A DNA stretch of 64,000 nt from Streptomyces sp. NBC_01233 (lineage in GTDB: Bacteria; Actinomycetota; Actinomycetes; Streptomycetales; Streptomycetaceae): positions 5,374,501 through 5,438,500 of the forward strand of contig NZ_CP108514.1 in the NCBI RefSeq assembly GCF_035989305.1, in the 5' to 3' direction. Shown here one piece after another: positions 9,461 to 17,392 of the stretch. The notes under the pieces are model-generated. The model worked only from the letters and a program-made list of their open reading frames with translations, was not told where the DNA came from and made no database searches. The translations under genes and the position numbers were made by a program. Every line of letters begins with the position of its first letter. Position 1 is the first letter of the stretch.

Positions 9461-9539
9461 CCCGAAGGGGTCAGGAGCGCGCGGTCGCCGCACCGGGTGC
9501 CGGGGCGGCCGGGTACCGCCGCGAGGCGCAGAGCCCGGC

Positions 9540-9760
9540 GCGCGCACCCCGGCCGGGCGGCCCATCCGGCGCGGGCCCGAAGTGACGAACATGCGGGAGG
9601 CGCTGATGCTGGTCGCGGCGGGCCGGGGCGCGCTGCCGGCGTCGGCCCGCACCTCGACGTACTACGCCCGTCCGGGCGTCTCCTACGTCCCCTTCGCGGA
9701 CGCGGAACCGGTCGGGTACGGCCTGGTCTGGCGCGCCGCCGGCCTTCCGCCGCGCCCCGC
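9540..9760 (+). pseudogene. Remnant of a LysR-type regulator (C-terminal end)
   Basis: The frame reads RRGPEVTNMREALMLVAAGRG and then YYARPGVSYVPFADAEPVGYGLVW, the pattern at the end of LysR effector-binding domains. There is no HTH domain or first effector subdomain upstream, where the cupin gene ends 80 bp earlier. The frame loses similarity at about 9760. This is a decayed fragment. Confidence 0.7.
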
Positions 9761-9969
9761 TGCCCTCCGGGCTGGTGCTGGAGCAGGTCCGCCCCGTCTT
9801 CGCCTCGGACCCCGGAGCCATGGACCTGTACGGCCGGCACGAGCCCACGTACCTGGTGGCCCAGTGCCGGGACGGGGAGCGCGAGGTGCCCATCGACGTC
9901 GCCCGCAAGAACGTGCCGCGGCTCGTCGGCGCCCTGCCGCAGGCGGCCCCGGCGGCCGCGGCGTGGCCT
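9733..9969 (+). pseudogene. Unidentified gene fragment
   Basis: In a different frame from the LysR remnant, coding-like sequence with strong G/C third positions reads FRRAPLPSGLVLEQVRPVF, then DLYGRHEPTYLVAQC and EVPIDVARKNVPRLVGAL. No start or stop is convincing, and the frame runs into the antisense end of the next gene. I do not recognise it; it seems to be the C-terminal part of a gene whose beginning is lost. Confidence 0.4.
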
Positions 9970-10291
9970 AGTCCTGGTCCTGGTCCCGGCCCTTGTCCTT
10001 CTTGTCCTTGTTCTCCTGCTCGTCGCGCAGGGACTTCAGGAACTCCGGGTTGTCGTCGGGCGCGACCCACTGGGTCCGCCCCCGGGTACCGCGACCGCCA
10101 CCGCCGACGGCCGAGCGCTTCCTGCCCGCGAACAGCCACACCACCGGTCCCACGATGGAGAACAGCAGGATGATGATCACCCACACCACCTTGGGAAGGT
10201 GCTTGACCTCTTCCTCGGGCGTGTTCAGGCAGTCGATGAAGGCATAGATGGTCAGCGCGAGGATCAGCAGGAACGGCAGATAGCGCAGCAC
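9968..10291 (-). CDS. PLDc_N-domain membrane protein
   Basis: 107 residues from a GTG. The N-terminal half has two membrane helices (LPFLLILALTIYAFIDCLN and VVWVIIILLFSIVGPVVWLFAG) separated by PEEEVKHLP, matching the phospholipase D N-terminal membrane module found alone in many actinobacteria. The tail is Arg/Gly-rich, then highly charged Lys/Asp/Gln. It has no catalytic domain. It is divergent from ubiD; function unknown. Confidence 0.85.
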   Translation of the reverse strand: MLRYLPFLLILALTIYAFIDCLNTPEEEVKHLPKVVWVIIILLFSIVGPVVWLFAGRKRSAVGGGGRGTRGRTQWVAPDDNPEFLKSLRDEQENKDKKDKGRDQDQD

Positions 10292-10380
10292 GGTGTGGAA
10301 CCGACTCCCCGGCAGTGACGGCAGGCCCGCTCGGGCCCCGGTGACACCTCCAGAGTAGTTGGTGACGGATACTTGCCCCT

Positions 10381-11838
10381 ATGGCTTACGACGATCTCCG
10401 CTCGCTGCTCCGGGCTCTGGAGCGGGAGGGCGACCTCAAGCGCATCAAGGCCGAAGTCGACCCGTACCTGGAGGTCGGGGAGATCGTCGACAGAGTGAAC
10501 AAGGCGGGGGGCCCGGCCCTCCTCTTCGAGAACGTCAAGGGCTCGGCCATGCCGCTGGCCATGAACGTCTTCGGGACCGACCGCCGCCTGCTGAAGGCCC
10601 TCGGCCTGAAGTCGTACGGCGAGATCAGCGAGAAGATCGGCGGCCTGCTCAAGCCGGAGCTGCCGCAGGGCTTCATCGGGGTCCGCGAGGCCTTCGGCAA
10701 GCTCGGCTCGATGGTCCACGTGCCGCCGAAGAAGGTGAAGGGCGATTCCGCGCCCGTCCAGGAGGTCGTCCTCACCGGCGACGACGTGGACCTCGACCAG
10801 CTCCCGGCGCTCTTCACGTGGCCCAAGGACGGCGGGTCCTTCTTCAACCTCGGCCTGACCCACACCAAGCACCCCGAGACGGGCGTGCGCAACCTCGGCC
10901 TCTACCGCCTCCAGCGCCACGACAAGCGCACCATCGGCATGCACTGGCAGATCCACAAGGACAGCCGCAACCACTACGCCGTCGCCGCCAAGCGCGGCGA
11001 GCGGCTGCCGGTCGCGATCGCCTTCGGCTGCCCGCCCGCGGTGACGTACGCGTCCACCGCACCGCTGCCGGGCGACATCGACGAGTACCTCTTCGCCGGG
11101 TTCGTCGCCGGCAAGCGGATCGAGATGGTGGACTGCAAGACGGTCCCGCTGCAGGTCCCGGCCAACGCCGAGGTCGTCATCGAGGGCTGGCTGGAGCCGG
11201 GCGAGATGCTTCCGGAGGGTCCCTTCGGCGACCACACCGGCTTCTACACCCCGCAGGAGCCGTTCCCGGCCCTGAAGATCGACTGCGTGACGATGCGCAG
11301 GCGTCCGCTGCTCCAGTCGATCGTGGTCGGCCGGCCGCCGACGGAGGACGGGCCGCTGGGCCGTGCGACGGAGCGGTTCTTCCTGCCGCTGCTGAAGATC
11401 ATCGTCCCGGACATCGTGGACTACCACCTGCCGGAGTCGGGCGGCTTCCACAACTGCGCGATCGTCTCGATCGACAAGAAGTACCCCAAGCACGCGCAGA
11501 AGGTCATGCACGCCATCTGGGGCGCGCACATGATGTCGCTGACCAAGCTGATCATCGTGGTGGACTCCGACTGCGACGTCCACGACCTGCACGAGGTGTC
11601 CTGGCGGGCCCTCGGGAACACGGACTACTCCCGCGACCTCACCGTCGTCGAGGGCCCGGTGGACCACCTGGACCACGCCTCGTACCAGCAGTTCTGGGGC
11701 GGCAAGGCGGGCATCGACGCGACGAAGAAGCTGCCCGAGGAGGGCTACACCCGCGACGGCGGCTGGCCCGACATGGTCGAGTCCGACCCGGCGACGGCCG
11801 CCCTCGTGGACCGCCGCTGGAAGGAGTACGGCCTGTGA
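10381..11838 (+). CDS. ubiD: UbiD-family prenylated-FMN decarboxylase (menaquinone pathway)
   Basis: 485 residues, the usual UbiD length. It contains the catalytic region EMLPEGPFGDHTGFY (Glu279) and the metal/prFMN-binding Asn-Glu architecture of the family. It needs prenylated FMN made by UbiX (gene at 14103). Its position beside mqnP, ubiX and mqnE indicates decarboxylation of the prenylated naphthoate intermediate of the futalosine menaquinone route (inference from context). The stop overlaps the next start as GTGA. Confidence 0.93.
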   Translation: MAYDDLRSLLRALEREGDLKRIKAEVDPYLEVGEIVDRVNKAGGPALLFENVKGSAMPLAMNVFGTDRRLLKALGLKSYGEISEKIGGLLKPELPQGFIGVREAFGKLGSMVHVPPKKVKGDSAPVQEVVLTGDDVDLDQLPALFTWPKDGGSFFNLGLTHTKHPETGVRNLGLYRLQRHDKRTIGMHWQIHKDSRNHYAVAAKRGERLPVAIAFGCPPAVTYASTAPLPGDIDEYLFAGFVAGKRIEMVDCKTVPLQVPANAEVVIEGWLEPGEMLPEGPFGDHTGFYTPQEPFPALKIDCVTMRRRPLLQSIVVGRPPTEDGPLGRATERFFLPLLKIIVPDIVDYHLPESGGFHNCAIVSIDKKYPKHAQKVMHAIWGAHMMSLTKLIIVVDSDCDVHDLHEVSWRALGNTDYSRDLTVVEGPVDHLDHASYQQFWGGKAGIDATKKLPEEGYTRDGGWPDMVESDPATAALVDRRWKEYGL

Positions 11839-12311
11839 GCCCCCTCGTCTCAGGACCTGCCCTGTTCTTCGGCAGCCTCACGGCCTACGTCATGCTGGAG
11901 CGCCCGAAGCTCGACCCGACCGACCCGGGCCTGCGGCGGGCCGCCGAGCGGGCGGGCGTGACGCCCGAGGAGTTCGCGGGCCCCGGCGACGTCTGGGCGC
12001 TGACGTGGGAGGACGAGGACGGCGAGGGCGGTGGCTTCGAGCTGCCCGGCCTGCGCGACGCCGAGGCGGAGGACTTCGCCGAGCGGCTGCGCCTCGCGCT
12101 GGGCACCGGCGAGCCCTTCACGATCGAGGCCGGCGCCGTGCTGCGCCTCGACGCCCGCCCGGCCGGCGCCGAGGGCTGCGCGTTCACCGCCCACATCACC
12201 CCGCCCGAGGGCGAGGACGAGCAGTTGGAGCCCGTGACCCTGGAGCTGGAGCCGGACCGCACGGCCTCGCTCCTGGCTCAATTCCAAGAGTTCCACGCGA
12301 GCCTCGCGTGA
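11835..12311 (+). CDS. Conserved hypothetical acidic protein
   Basis: 158 residues from a GTG that overlaps the ubiD stop and has AAGGAG eight bases upstream inside ubiD, so it is translationally coupled. A later ATG at 11892 has no ribosome site. The protein is acidic (GDVWALTWEDEDGEGGGFELP; TLELEPDRTASLLAQFQEFHASLA) with no visible signal, membrane helix or catalytic motif. The tight overlap places it in the menaquinone operon between ubiD and mqnP. No function can be assigned. Confidence 0.75.
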   Translation: MSPLVSGPALFFGSLTAYVMLERPKLDPTDPGLRRAAERAGVTPEEFAGPGDVWALTWEDEDGEGGGFELPGLRDAEAEDFAERLRLALGTGEPFTIEAGAVLRLDARPAGAEGCAFTAHITPPEGEDEQLEPVTLELEPDRTASLLAQFQEFHASLA

Positions 12312-12396
12312 TCCCGAGCCTCGCCTTCACGGAGACAGGGCCGGTACCGCTCGACGGGCCGAGGACCGAACCCGATCAGTTCCGGAGGGAACTCGC

Positions 12397-13320
12397 ATGA
12401 TGACCACCGCCGACGAAGTGGTGGGGTCCGGGCCTTCGCCCGAGGCCGGCAACAAGGTCAAGGCCTTCCTGCGGCTCGTGATGATCGAGCACTCGGTCTT
12501 CGCGCTGCCCTTCGCCTACATCGCGGCGCTCACCGCCATGTTCCAGTTCGACCGGAACGTGCACTGGGGCACGCTGCTGCTGGTCACCGTCTGCATGGTC
12601 GGGCTGCGCACCTTCGCGATGGCGGCCAACCGGATCATCGACCGCGAGATCGACGCCCGCAACCCGCGTACGGCCGGCCGCGAGCTGGTCACCGGCGCGG
12701 TGTCGGTCCGCTCGGCCTGGACCGGCGCCGGGATCGCGCTCCTCGTCTTCCTCGGCTCGGCGGCGCTGCTGAACCCGCTCTGCCTGATGCTGGCGCCCGT
12801 CGCGGTGATCCCGATGGTGGTGTACCCGTACGGCAAGAGGTTCACGAACTTCCCGCACGCCATCCTGGGCCTGGCCCAGGCCATAGGGCCGATCGGGGCC
12901 TGGCTGGCCGTCACCGGCGAGTGGTCCTGGGACGCGGTGATCCTGAGCCTCGCGGTGGGCGTGTGGATCGGCGGCTTCGACCTGATCTTCGGCTCCCAGG
13001 ACGTGGCCTCGGACCGCGCGGACGGCGTCAAGTCCGTCCCGGCCCGCTTCGGCGTCCCGGCCGCCCTCTGGGGCGCCCGCGGCGCGCACGTCGTGACCAC
13101 GGCCCTGCTGGCCTGGTACGCCCTCGCCACCGACGCGGGCGCGCTGTTCTGGGCGGGCCTGGCGATCGTCGTCGTCGCCTTCTTCTACGAGCACACCATC
13201 GTGACCCCGCACGACCTGTCCCGCCTGAACCGCGCCTTCTTCACGGTCAACGGCTTCATCGGCATCGCCCTGTTCGTGTGCGCCCTGCTGGATCTCGTGG
13301 TGCGCGGTCTGGCCTTCTGA
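12397..13320 (+). CDS. mqnP: Menaquinone prenyltransferase MqnP (UbiA family)
   Basis: A 307-residue polytopic UbiA-superfamily protein. The first Asp-rich motif is NRIIDREIDARN (D82, D86) and the second is DLIFGSQDVASDRADG; both bind Mg-diphosphate of the prenyl donor. In futalosine-pathway organisms MqnP attaches the polyprenyl chain to the naphthoate carboxylate intermediate. Adjacent ubiD and ubiX supply the later decarboxylation. ATG at 12397 has GGAGG about 7 bp upstream; the neighbouring ATG at 12400 is equally possible. Confidence 0.92.
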   Translation: MMTTADEVVGSGPSPEAGNKVKAFLRLVMIEHSVFALPFAYIAALTAMFQFDRNVHWGTLLLVTVCMVGLRTFAMAANRIIDREIDARNPRTAGRELVTGAVSVRSAWTGAGIALLVFLGSAALLNPLCLMLAPVAVIPMVVYPYGKRFTNFPHAILGLAQAIGPIGAWLAVTGEWSWDAVILSLAVGVWIGGFDLIFGSQDVASDRADGVKSVPARFGVPAALWGARGAHVVTTALLAWYALATDAGALFWAGLAIVVVAFFYEHTIVTPHDLSRLNRAFFTVNGFIGIALFVCALLDLVVRGLAF

Positions 13321-13390
13321 GCAGCGTGCGGCCTGCCCTCGCGTGGCGAGAACCTCGGCGCCTCCGACCTGGCCGTGGACCCCTCTGCCG

Positions 13391-14011
13391 TCAGCCCGTG
13401 AGGACGGGCTGTCGGCGGGCCGGGCGGCGGTAGAACAGGGCCGTCAGCACGCCGCCGACCAGGCCGCAGAGGTGGCCCTGCCAGCTGACGCCCGCGTCCG
13501 TCGGGAGGATGCCGGTCACGATCGTGCCGCCCCAGACGGCCGCGATGCCCACGGCGACGGCGACGCCCAGCACCTTGCGCTCCACGAAGCCGCGGACCAG
13601 CAGGTAGCCGAAGAGGCCGAAGACGACGCCCGAGGCGCCCAGGGTCATGGTGTCCGGCGGGGAGATCAGCCAGGTGCCGATGCCGTCCGCCAGCATGATC
13701 AGCCCGCACACCGCGAGGAAGTGCCGGATCCCGGACAGGGCCGCTATGAAACCGAGGACCAGCAGCGGGACGCTGTTGGAGGCGACGTGGTCGAAGCCGA
13801 GGTGGAGGAAGGACCCGGTGACGACGCCCGTCAGGCTGTCCGGGTCGCGGGCCACGATCCCGTACGCGTCCAACGCGTGCCCGGTGGCGTAGTCGACGGC
13901 CTCCAGGACCCACAGGAATGCCACCCAGCCCAGCATGAGCTTCGCGGCCGCCTTCGCCCGGTCGCTCTGCCGCCACCCGCCCTGATGCACCGTCGTGCTC
14001 GTCGTGCTCAT
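13391..14011 (-). CDS. Rhomboid family intramembrane serine protease
   Basis: 206 residues and about six helices. The rhomboid catalytic dyad is visible: GASG with Ser127 and WQGH with His180. FLHLGFDHVASN supplies the upstream His (H75) and Asn (N79) typical of helix 2. The ATG at 14011 follows GAGGGGAC at good spacing; upstream extension is possible but is not coding-like. It is convergent with mqnP and divergent from ubiX. Substrate unknown. Confidence 0.9.
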   Translation of the reverse strand: MSTTSTTVHQGGWRQSDRAKAAAKLMLGWVAFLWVLEAVDYATGHALDAYGIVARDPDSLTGVVTGSFLHLGFDHVASNSVPLLVLGFIAALSGIRHFLAVCGLIMLADGIGTWLISPPDTMTLGASGVVFGLFGYLLVRGFVERKVLGVAVAVGIAAVWGGTIVTGILPTDAGVSWQGHLCGLVGGVLTALFYRRPARRQPVLTG

Positions 14012-14102
14012 CGTGTCCGTGTCCCCTCGCAGCGCCCCAAGTGGGGAACGTCCAGGCACCTTACCGAGTGCCCGTCGGCGGTGGCCGGATAGTCTCGGAG
14101 GT

Positions 14103-14792
14103 ATGACTGAGCGCAAGCGCACCCCGTGGGTGGTCGGGGTTTCCGGGGCGTCCGGGACGCCGTACGCGGCGGCGGTGCTCCGCGGGCTGCTGGCGGCGGG
14201 GGAGAGCGTCGACCTGGTGGTCAGCCGGGCTTCGCGGCTCACCCTGTTGGACGAGACCGGGATCGCCTTCCGCGACGCGCACTGGCGGGACGATCTGGGG
14301 GAGTGGCTGCAGCGGGGCGCCGACGGGAAGCCCGGGACCTTCGCGCGGCCCGAACTGGACGACGTCCGCTACTGGGGCGCCGGGGACCTTGCCGCCGGCC
14401 CGAGTTCGGGCTCGTACCCGGTCAAGGGGATGCTGGTCGTCCCCGCGTCCACGGCCTGCGTGGCGGGGGTGGCGCTCGGACTGTCGAAGGACCTGCTCCA
14501 GCGCGTGGCGAGCGTGACGCTCAAGGAGCGGCGCCGGCTGGTGGTCGCGGTGCGGGAGACCCCGCTGAACGGGCAGACGCTGCGGCATCTGGTGGCGCTG
14601 GACGAGGCGGGCGCGATCGTGCTGCCCGCCTCTCCGGCGTTCTACGCGGGCGCGACGCACATCCAGGATCTGGTGGACTTCGTCGCGGGGCGGGTGCTGG
14701 ACGCGGCAGGGGTGCCGCACCGGCTGTACCGCCGCTGGGAGGGGGAGCTGGGGAGCGCCCGCACTCCCCGGGAGGCGAACGGTGGTGACTAG
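14103..14792 (+). CDS. ubiX: UbiX flavin prenyltransferase
   Basis: A 229-residue flavoprotein of the UbiX/Pad1 family, which makes the prenylated FMN cofactor for UbiD. The N-terminal nucleotide-binding motif is VGVSGASGTPYA at about 11-22; SSGSYPVKGMLVVPAST and KERRRLVVAVRETPLN are further family signatures. ATG at 14103 with GGAGG immediately upstream. It sits in the menaquinone cluster and ends overlapping the antisense small gene at 14789. Confidence 0.94.
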   Translation: MTERKRTPWVVGVSGASGTPYAAAVLRGLLAAGESVDLVVSRASRLTLLDETGIAFRDAHWRDDLGEWLQRGADGKPGTFARPELDDVRYWGAGDLAAGPSSGSYPVKGMLVVPASTACVAGVALGLSKDLLQRVASVTLKERRRLVVAVRETPLNGQTLRHLVALDEAGAIVLPASPAFYAGATHIQDLVDFVAGRVLDAAGVPHRLYRRWEGELGSARTPREANGGD

Positions 14793-14923
14793 GCCTTCTT
14801 GCCGGACAGCGGCTTGCGGGCCTTGTCGACGCGGTAGGCGGCGGCGGGCTGGTGGGCACGGGATCGGTTGGCCAGCTCCTGGAGCTGTCGCATGTGTGCG
14901 TGGGCCATCTCGATCGTGAACAC
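14789..14923 (-). CDS. 44-residue conserved-type small protein
   Basis: A short reverse-strand gene from GTG 14923 with AGGAG nine bases upstream. The product begins VFTIEMAHAHMRQLQELANR, has a central Ala/His segment and ends in a basic KARKPLSGKKA tail. Codon use is strongly G/C in third positions. It overlaps the ubiX stop convergently and is divergent from the Lrp/AsnC gene, so it may share its regulation. No function is known to me. Confidence 0.7.
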   Translation of the reverse strand: MFTIEMAHAHMRQLQELANRSRAHQPAAAYRVDKARKPLSGKKA

Positions 14924-14976
14924 GGTGAACCACTCCTGAAGATCGTTATTGATCTGTCGAAAGATTTCACAGGATG

Positions 14977-15005
14977 TTGACCCTGCGTGCCTTAGATTCT
15001 ATACC
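14977..15005 (+). promoter_or_regulatory. Probable promoter of the Lrp/AsnC gene
   Basis: TTGACC (14977-14982), a 17-bp spacer and TATACC (15000-15005), ending 40 bp before the regulator's ATG, in a locally AT-rich stretch. An imperfect dyad (ATCTGT...ACAGGAT, 14951-14975) just upstream could be an autoregulatory site. Confidence 0.5.
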
Positions 15006-15045
15006 TAAACTTGCAGGATCGCCGAATAATGGAAGGCTCCACGTA

Positions 15046-15501
15046 ATGGACACGGTGGACAGGCAGCTCATCCAGGCACTTCGCGAGAACGGTCGTGCCT
15101 CGTACGCGGAGCTGGGCCGTCTCGTGGGCCTCTCCGGCCCCAGCGTCACCGACCGCATCAACCGGCTGGAGACGGCCGGCGTCATCACCGGCTACCGCGC
15201 GACGGTGGACTCGCGTTCGCTCGGCCTCGGCGTCACGGCGCTGATCGGGCTCTCCATGTCCGACGCCGCCGACCACGAGGACGTGGCCCGGCGGCTGCGC
15301 GACCTCAACGAGATCGAGGACTGCTGGTTCATCGCGGGCGACGACTCCTTCATGCTCAAGGTGCGCGCCAACGACGTGGACGGCCTGGAGAAGATCATCC
15401 GCAGGCTCTCCGGCACCAAGGGCGTCTCGCGCACCCGCACCACCATCGTGCTCTCCACGAAGTGGGAGAACCGGGTCGGGGAGCTGCCCGAGGAAGCCTG
15501 A
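15046..15501 (+). CDS. Lrp/AsnC family transcriptional regulator
   Basis: 151 residues from ATG 15046 with GGAAGG upstream. The N-terminal HTH opens MDTVDRQLIQALRENGRASYAELGRL and continues LSGPSVTDRINRLETAGVI; the C-terminal half is the RAM ligand-binding domain (GCWFIAGDDSFMLKVRA-like region at about 100-115, written as DCWFIAGDDSFMLKVRAND). Members sense amino acids. It stands 61 bp upstream of mqnE, so it may share transcription with the menaquinone gene, but a direct role is not shown. Confidence 0.93.
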   Translation: MDTVDRQLIQALRENGRASYAELGRLVGLSGPSVTDRINRLETAGVITGYRATVDSRSLGLGVTALIGLSMSDAADHEDVARRLRDLNEIEDCWFIAGDDSFMLKVRANDVDGLEKIIRRLSGTKGVSRTRTTIVLSTKWENRVGELPEEA

Positions 15502-15562
15502 GAGTACGGTTGGGCAGGGTTCGCAGGACAGGCAGAGGCATCTAGAGGAGGGCGACCGGTAC

Positions 15563-16726
15563 ATGGACGCTGGGCTCAAGCGTGAGCTGGAGGAGAAGGT
15601 CCGCTCCGGCGAGCGGCTGACCCGTGAGGACGGCATCGCCCTCTACGAGTCGGACGACCTGGCCTGGCTCGGTGGCCTCGCCCACGAGGTGCGCACGCGC
15701 AAGAACGGTGACGTCGTCCACTTCAACGTCAACCGGCACCTCAACATGACGAACGTGTGCACCGCCTCGTGCGCGTACTGCTCGTTCCAGCGCAAGCCGG
15801 GCGAGAAGGACGCGTACACGATGCGCATCGAGGAGGCCGTGCGCCTGGCCAAGGCCATGGAGAACGACAACCTCACCGAGCTGCACATCGTCAACGGCCT
15901 GCACCCGAACCTGCCGTGGCGCTACTACCCGCGCTCGCTCTCGGAGCTGAAGAAGGCGCTGCCGAACGTCTCGCTGAAGGCGTTCACGGCGACCGAGATC
16001 CACCACTTCGAGACGATCTCCGGCATGTCGGCCTCCGACATCCTGGACGAGCTGATCGAGGCCGGCCTGGAGTCGCTCACCGGCGGCGGCGCGGAGATCT
16101 TCGACTGGGAGGTGCGCCAGCACATCGTCGACCACCGCACCCACTGGGAGGACTGGTCGCGCATCCACCGGCTGGCGCACTCGAAGGGCCTCAAGACCCC
16201 CTCGACGATGCTGTACGGGCACATCGAGGAGCCGCGCCACCGCGTGGACCACGTGCTGCGGCTGCGCGAGCTCCAGGACGAGACCGGCGGTTTCCAGGTC
16301 TTCATCCCGCTGCGCTACCAGCACGACTTCGTGGACATGCAGGACGGCAAGGTGCGCAACAAGCTCCAGGCGCGCACGACGATGGCGACCGGCGCGGAGG
16401 CGCTGAAGACCTTCGCCGTCTCGCGGCTGCTCTTCGACAACGTGCCGCACGTCAAGGTCTTCTGGGTGATGCACGGCGTGCAGACCGCCCAGCTCGCGCT
16501 GCAGCACGGCGCGGACGACATGGACGGCTCGGTCGTCGAGTACAAGATCACGCACGACGCGGACAACTACGGCACCCCGAACAAGCTGGGCCGTGACGAT
16601 CTGCTGGAGCTGATCCGGGAAGCGGGCTTCCGGCCGGTCGAGCGCAACACGCGCTACGAGATCATCCGCGAGTACCCCGGTCCGGACGCGGGTCTGCGCG
16701 AGACCCCGCAGGCGATGCGGGTCTGA
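15563..16726 (+). CDS. mqnE: Aminofutalosine synthase MqnE (radical SAM)
   Basis: 387 residues, radical SAM, with the [4Fe-4S] ligands C66, C70 and C73 in NVCTASCAYC. MqnE joins 3-[(1-carboxyvinyl)oxy]benzoate (the MqnA product) to SAM to give 6-amino-6-deoxyfutalosine. The motif set, length and the sequence ELHIVNGLHPNLPWRYY support MqnE rather than the related MqnC, which is separately present at 54089. RBS GAGGAGGGCGACC precedes the ATG. A strong terminator follows. Confidence 0.95.
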   Translation: MDAGLKRELEEKVRSGERLTREDGIALYESDDLAWLGGLAHEVRTRKNGDVVHFNVNRHLNMTNVCTASCAYCSFQRKPGEKDAYTMRIEEAVRLAKAMENDNLTELHIVNGLHPNLPWRYYPRSLSELKKALPNVSLKAFTATEIHHFETISGMSASDILDELIEAGLESLTGGGAEIFDWEVRQHIVDHRTHWEDWSRIHRLAHSKGLKTPSTMLYGHIEEPRHRVDHVLRLRELQDETGGFQVFIPLRYQHDFVDMQDGKVRNKLQARTTMATGAEALKTFAVSRLLFDNVPHVKVFWVMHGVQTAQLALQHGADDMDGSVVEYKITHDADNYGTPNKLGRDDLLELIREAGFRPVERNTRYEIIREYPGPDAGLRETPQAMRV

Positions 16727-16761
16727 CGCCCCGTCGGTCCCGTCCGACCGCCTCTCGGCGA

Positions 16762-16798
16762 GTTAACCCCGGCCCATGGGCCGGGGTTTAACTTTTTC
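16762..16798 (+). terminator. Rho-independent terminator after mqnE
   Basis: A 14-bp stem (GTTAACCCCGGCCC, 16762-16775, against 16778-16792 with one bulged T), a tiny AT loop and a TTTTT run at 16793-16797. This is one of the few classical terminators in the window. Confidence 0.9.
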
Positions 16799-16834
16799 TG
16801 GACGGGCCGATGAGGTAATGGGTAAACTCGTAAA

Positions 16835-17359
16835 ATGACCCTTACTTTCACCCTGGACCCGGTCGTCGACCCTTCCCTGCGTGATGGAATCCTCGGGCTG
16901 TGGGCCGACGTCTCGAACGCGGGCGGCGCCGTGGGCTTCGTGCCGCCGGTCGTCGTCGACGACATCCGCCCCGCACTCGACAAGCACCTCGTCGGCGTCG
17001 CCGACGGGAGCTGCCGCCTGCTCGTCGGGCGCGGCGAGGACGGCTCGGTCGCCGCGACCGCCTTCCTCACCCGCAACGCCCACCGACTGCAGCTCCACTG
17101 GCTGTGGGCGTACACGGTCATGGTCCATCCGCGCCATCAGGGCAAGGGCTACGGGCGCGACCTGATGGCCGCGACGGAGGCCGCGGCCCGCTCCCTCGGG
17201 GGCATCGACGCGATCCGCCTCACCTGCCGCGGCGGCCACGGCCTGGAGCACTTCTACGCGGCCTGCGGCTACAAGGAGGTCGGCCGCGTACCCGGCGCGG
17301 TCCGGGTGGCCCCGGGCGACGACCGCGACGACATCACGATGCTGCTGCCGCTGTACTGA
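16835..17359 (+). CDS. GNAT family N-acetyltransferase
   Basis: 174 residues. The acetyl-CoA site is clear: VMVHPRHQGKGYGRDLMAATEAAARSLG (R/QxxGxG/A pattern QGKGYG), followed by IRLTCRGGHGLEHFYAACGYKEVG, the usual last part of the fold. Substrate is not predictable. ATG at 16835 follows a TAAACTCGTAAA stretch with weak ribosome-site character, so a short leader or leaderless start is possible. An IS30-family element lies 33 bp after its stop. Confidence 0.88.
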   Translation: MTLTFTLDPVVDPSLRDGILGLWADVSNAGGAVGFVPPVVVDDIRPALDKHLVGVADGSCRLLVGRGEDGSVAATAFLTRNAHRLQLHWLWAYTVMVHPRHQGKGYGRDLMAATEAAARSLGGIDAIRLTCRGGHGLEHFYAACGYKEVGRVPGAVRVAPGDDRDDITMLLPLY

Positions 17360-17392
17360 CGGGCCCGGTCGCCCGGCCCCGTACCCCGGAGG

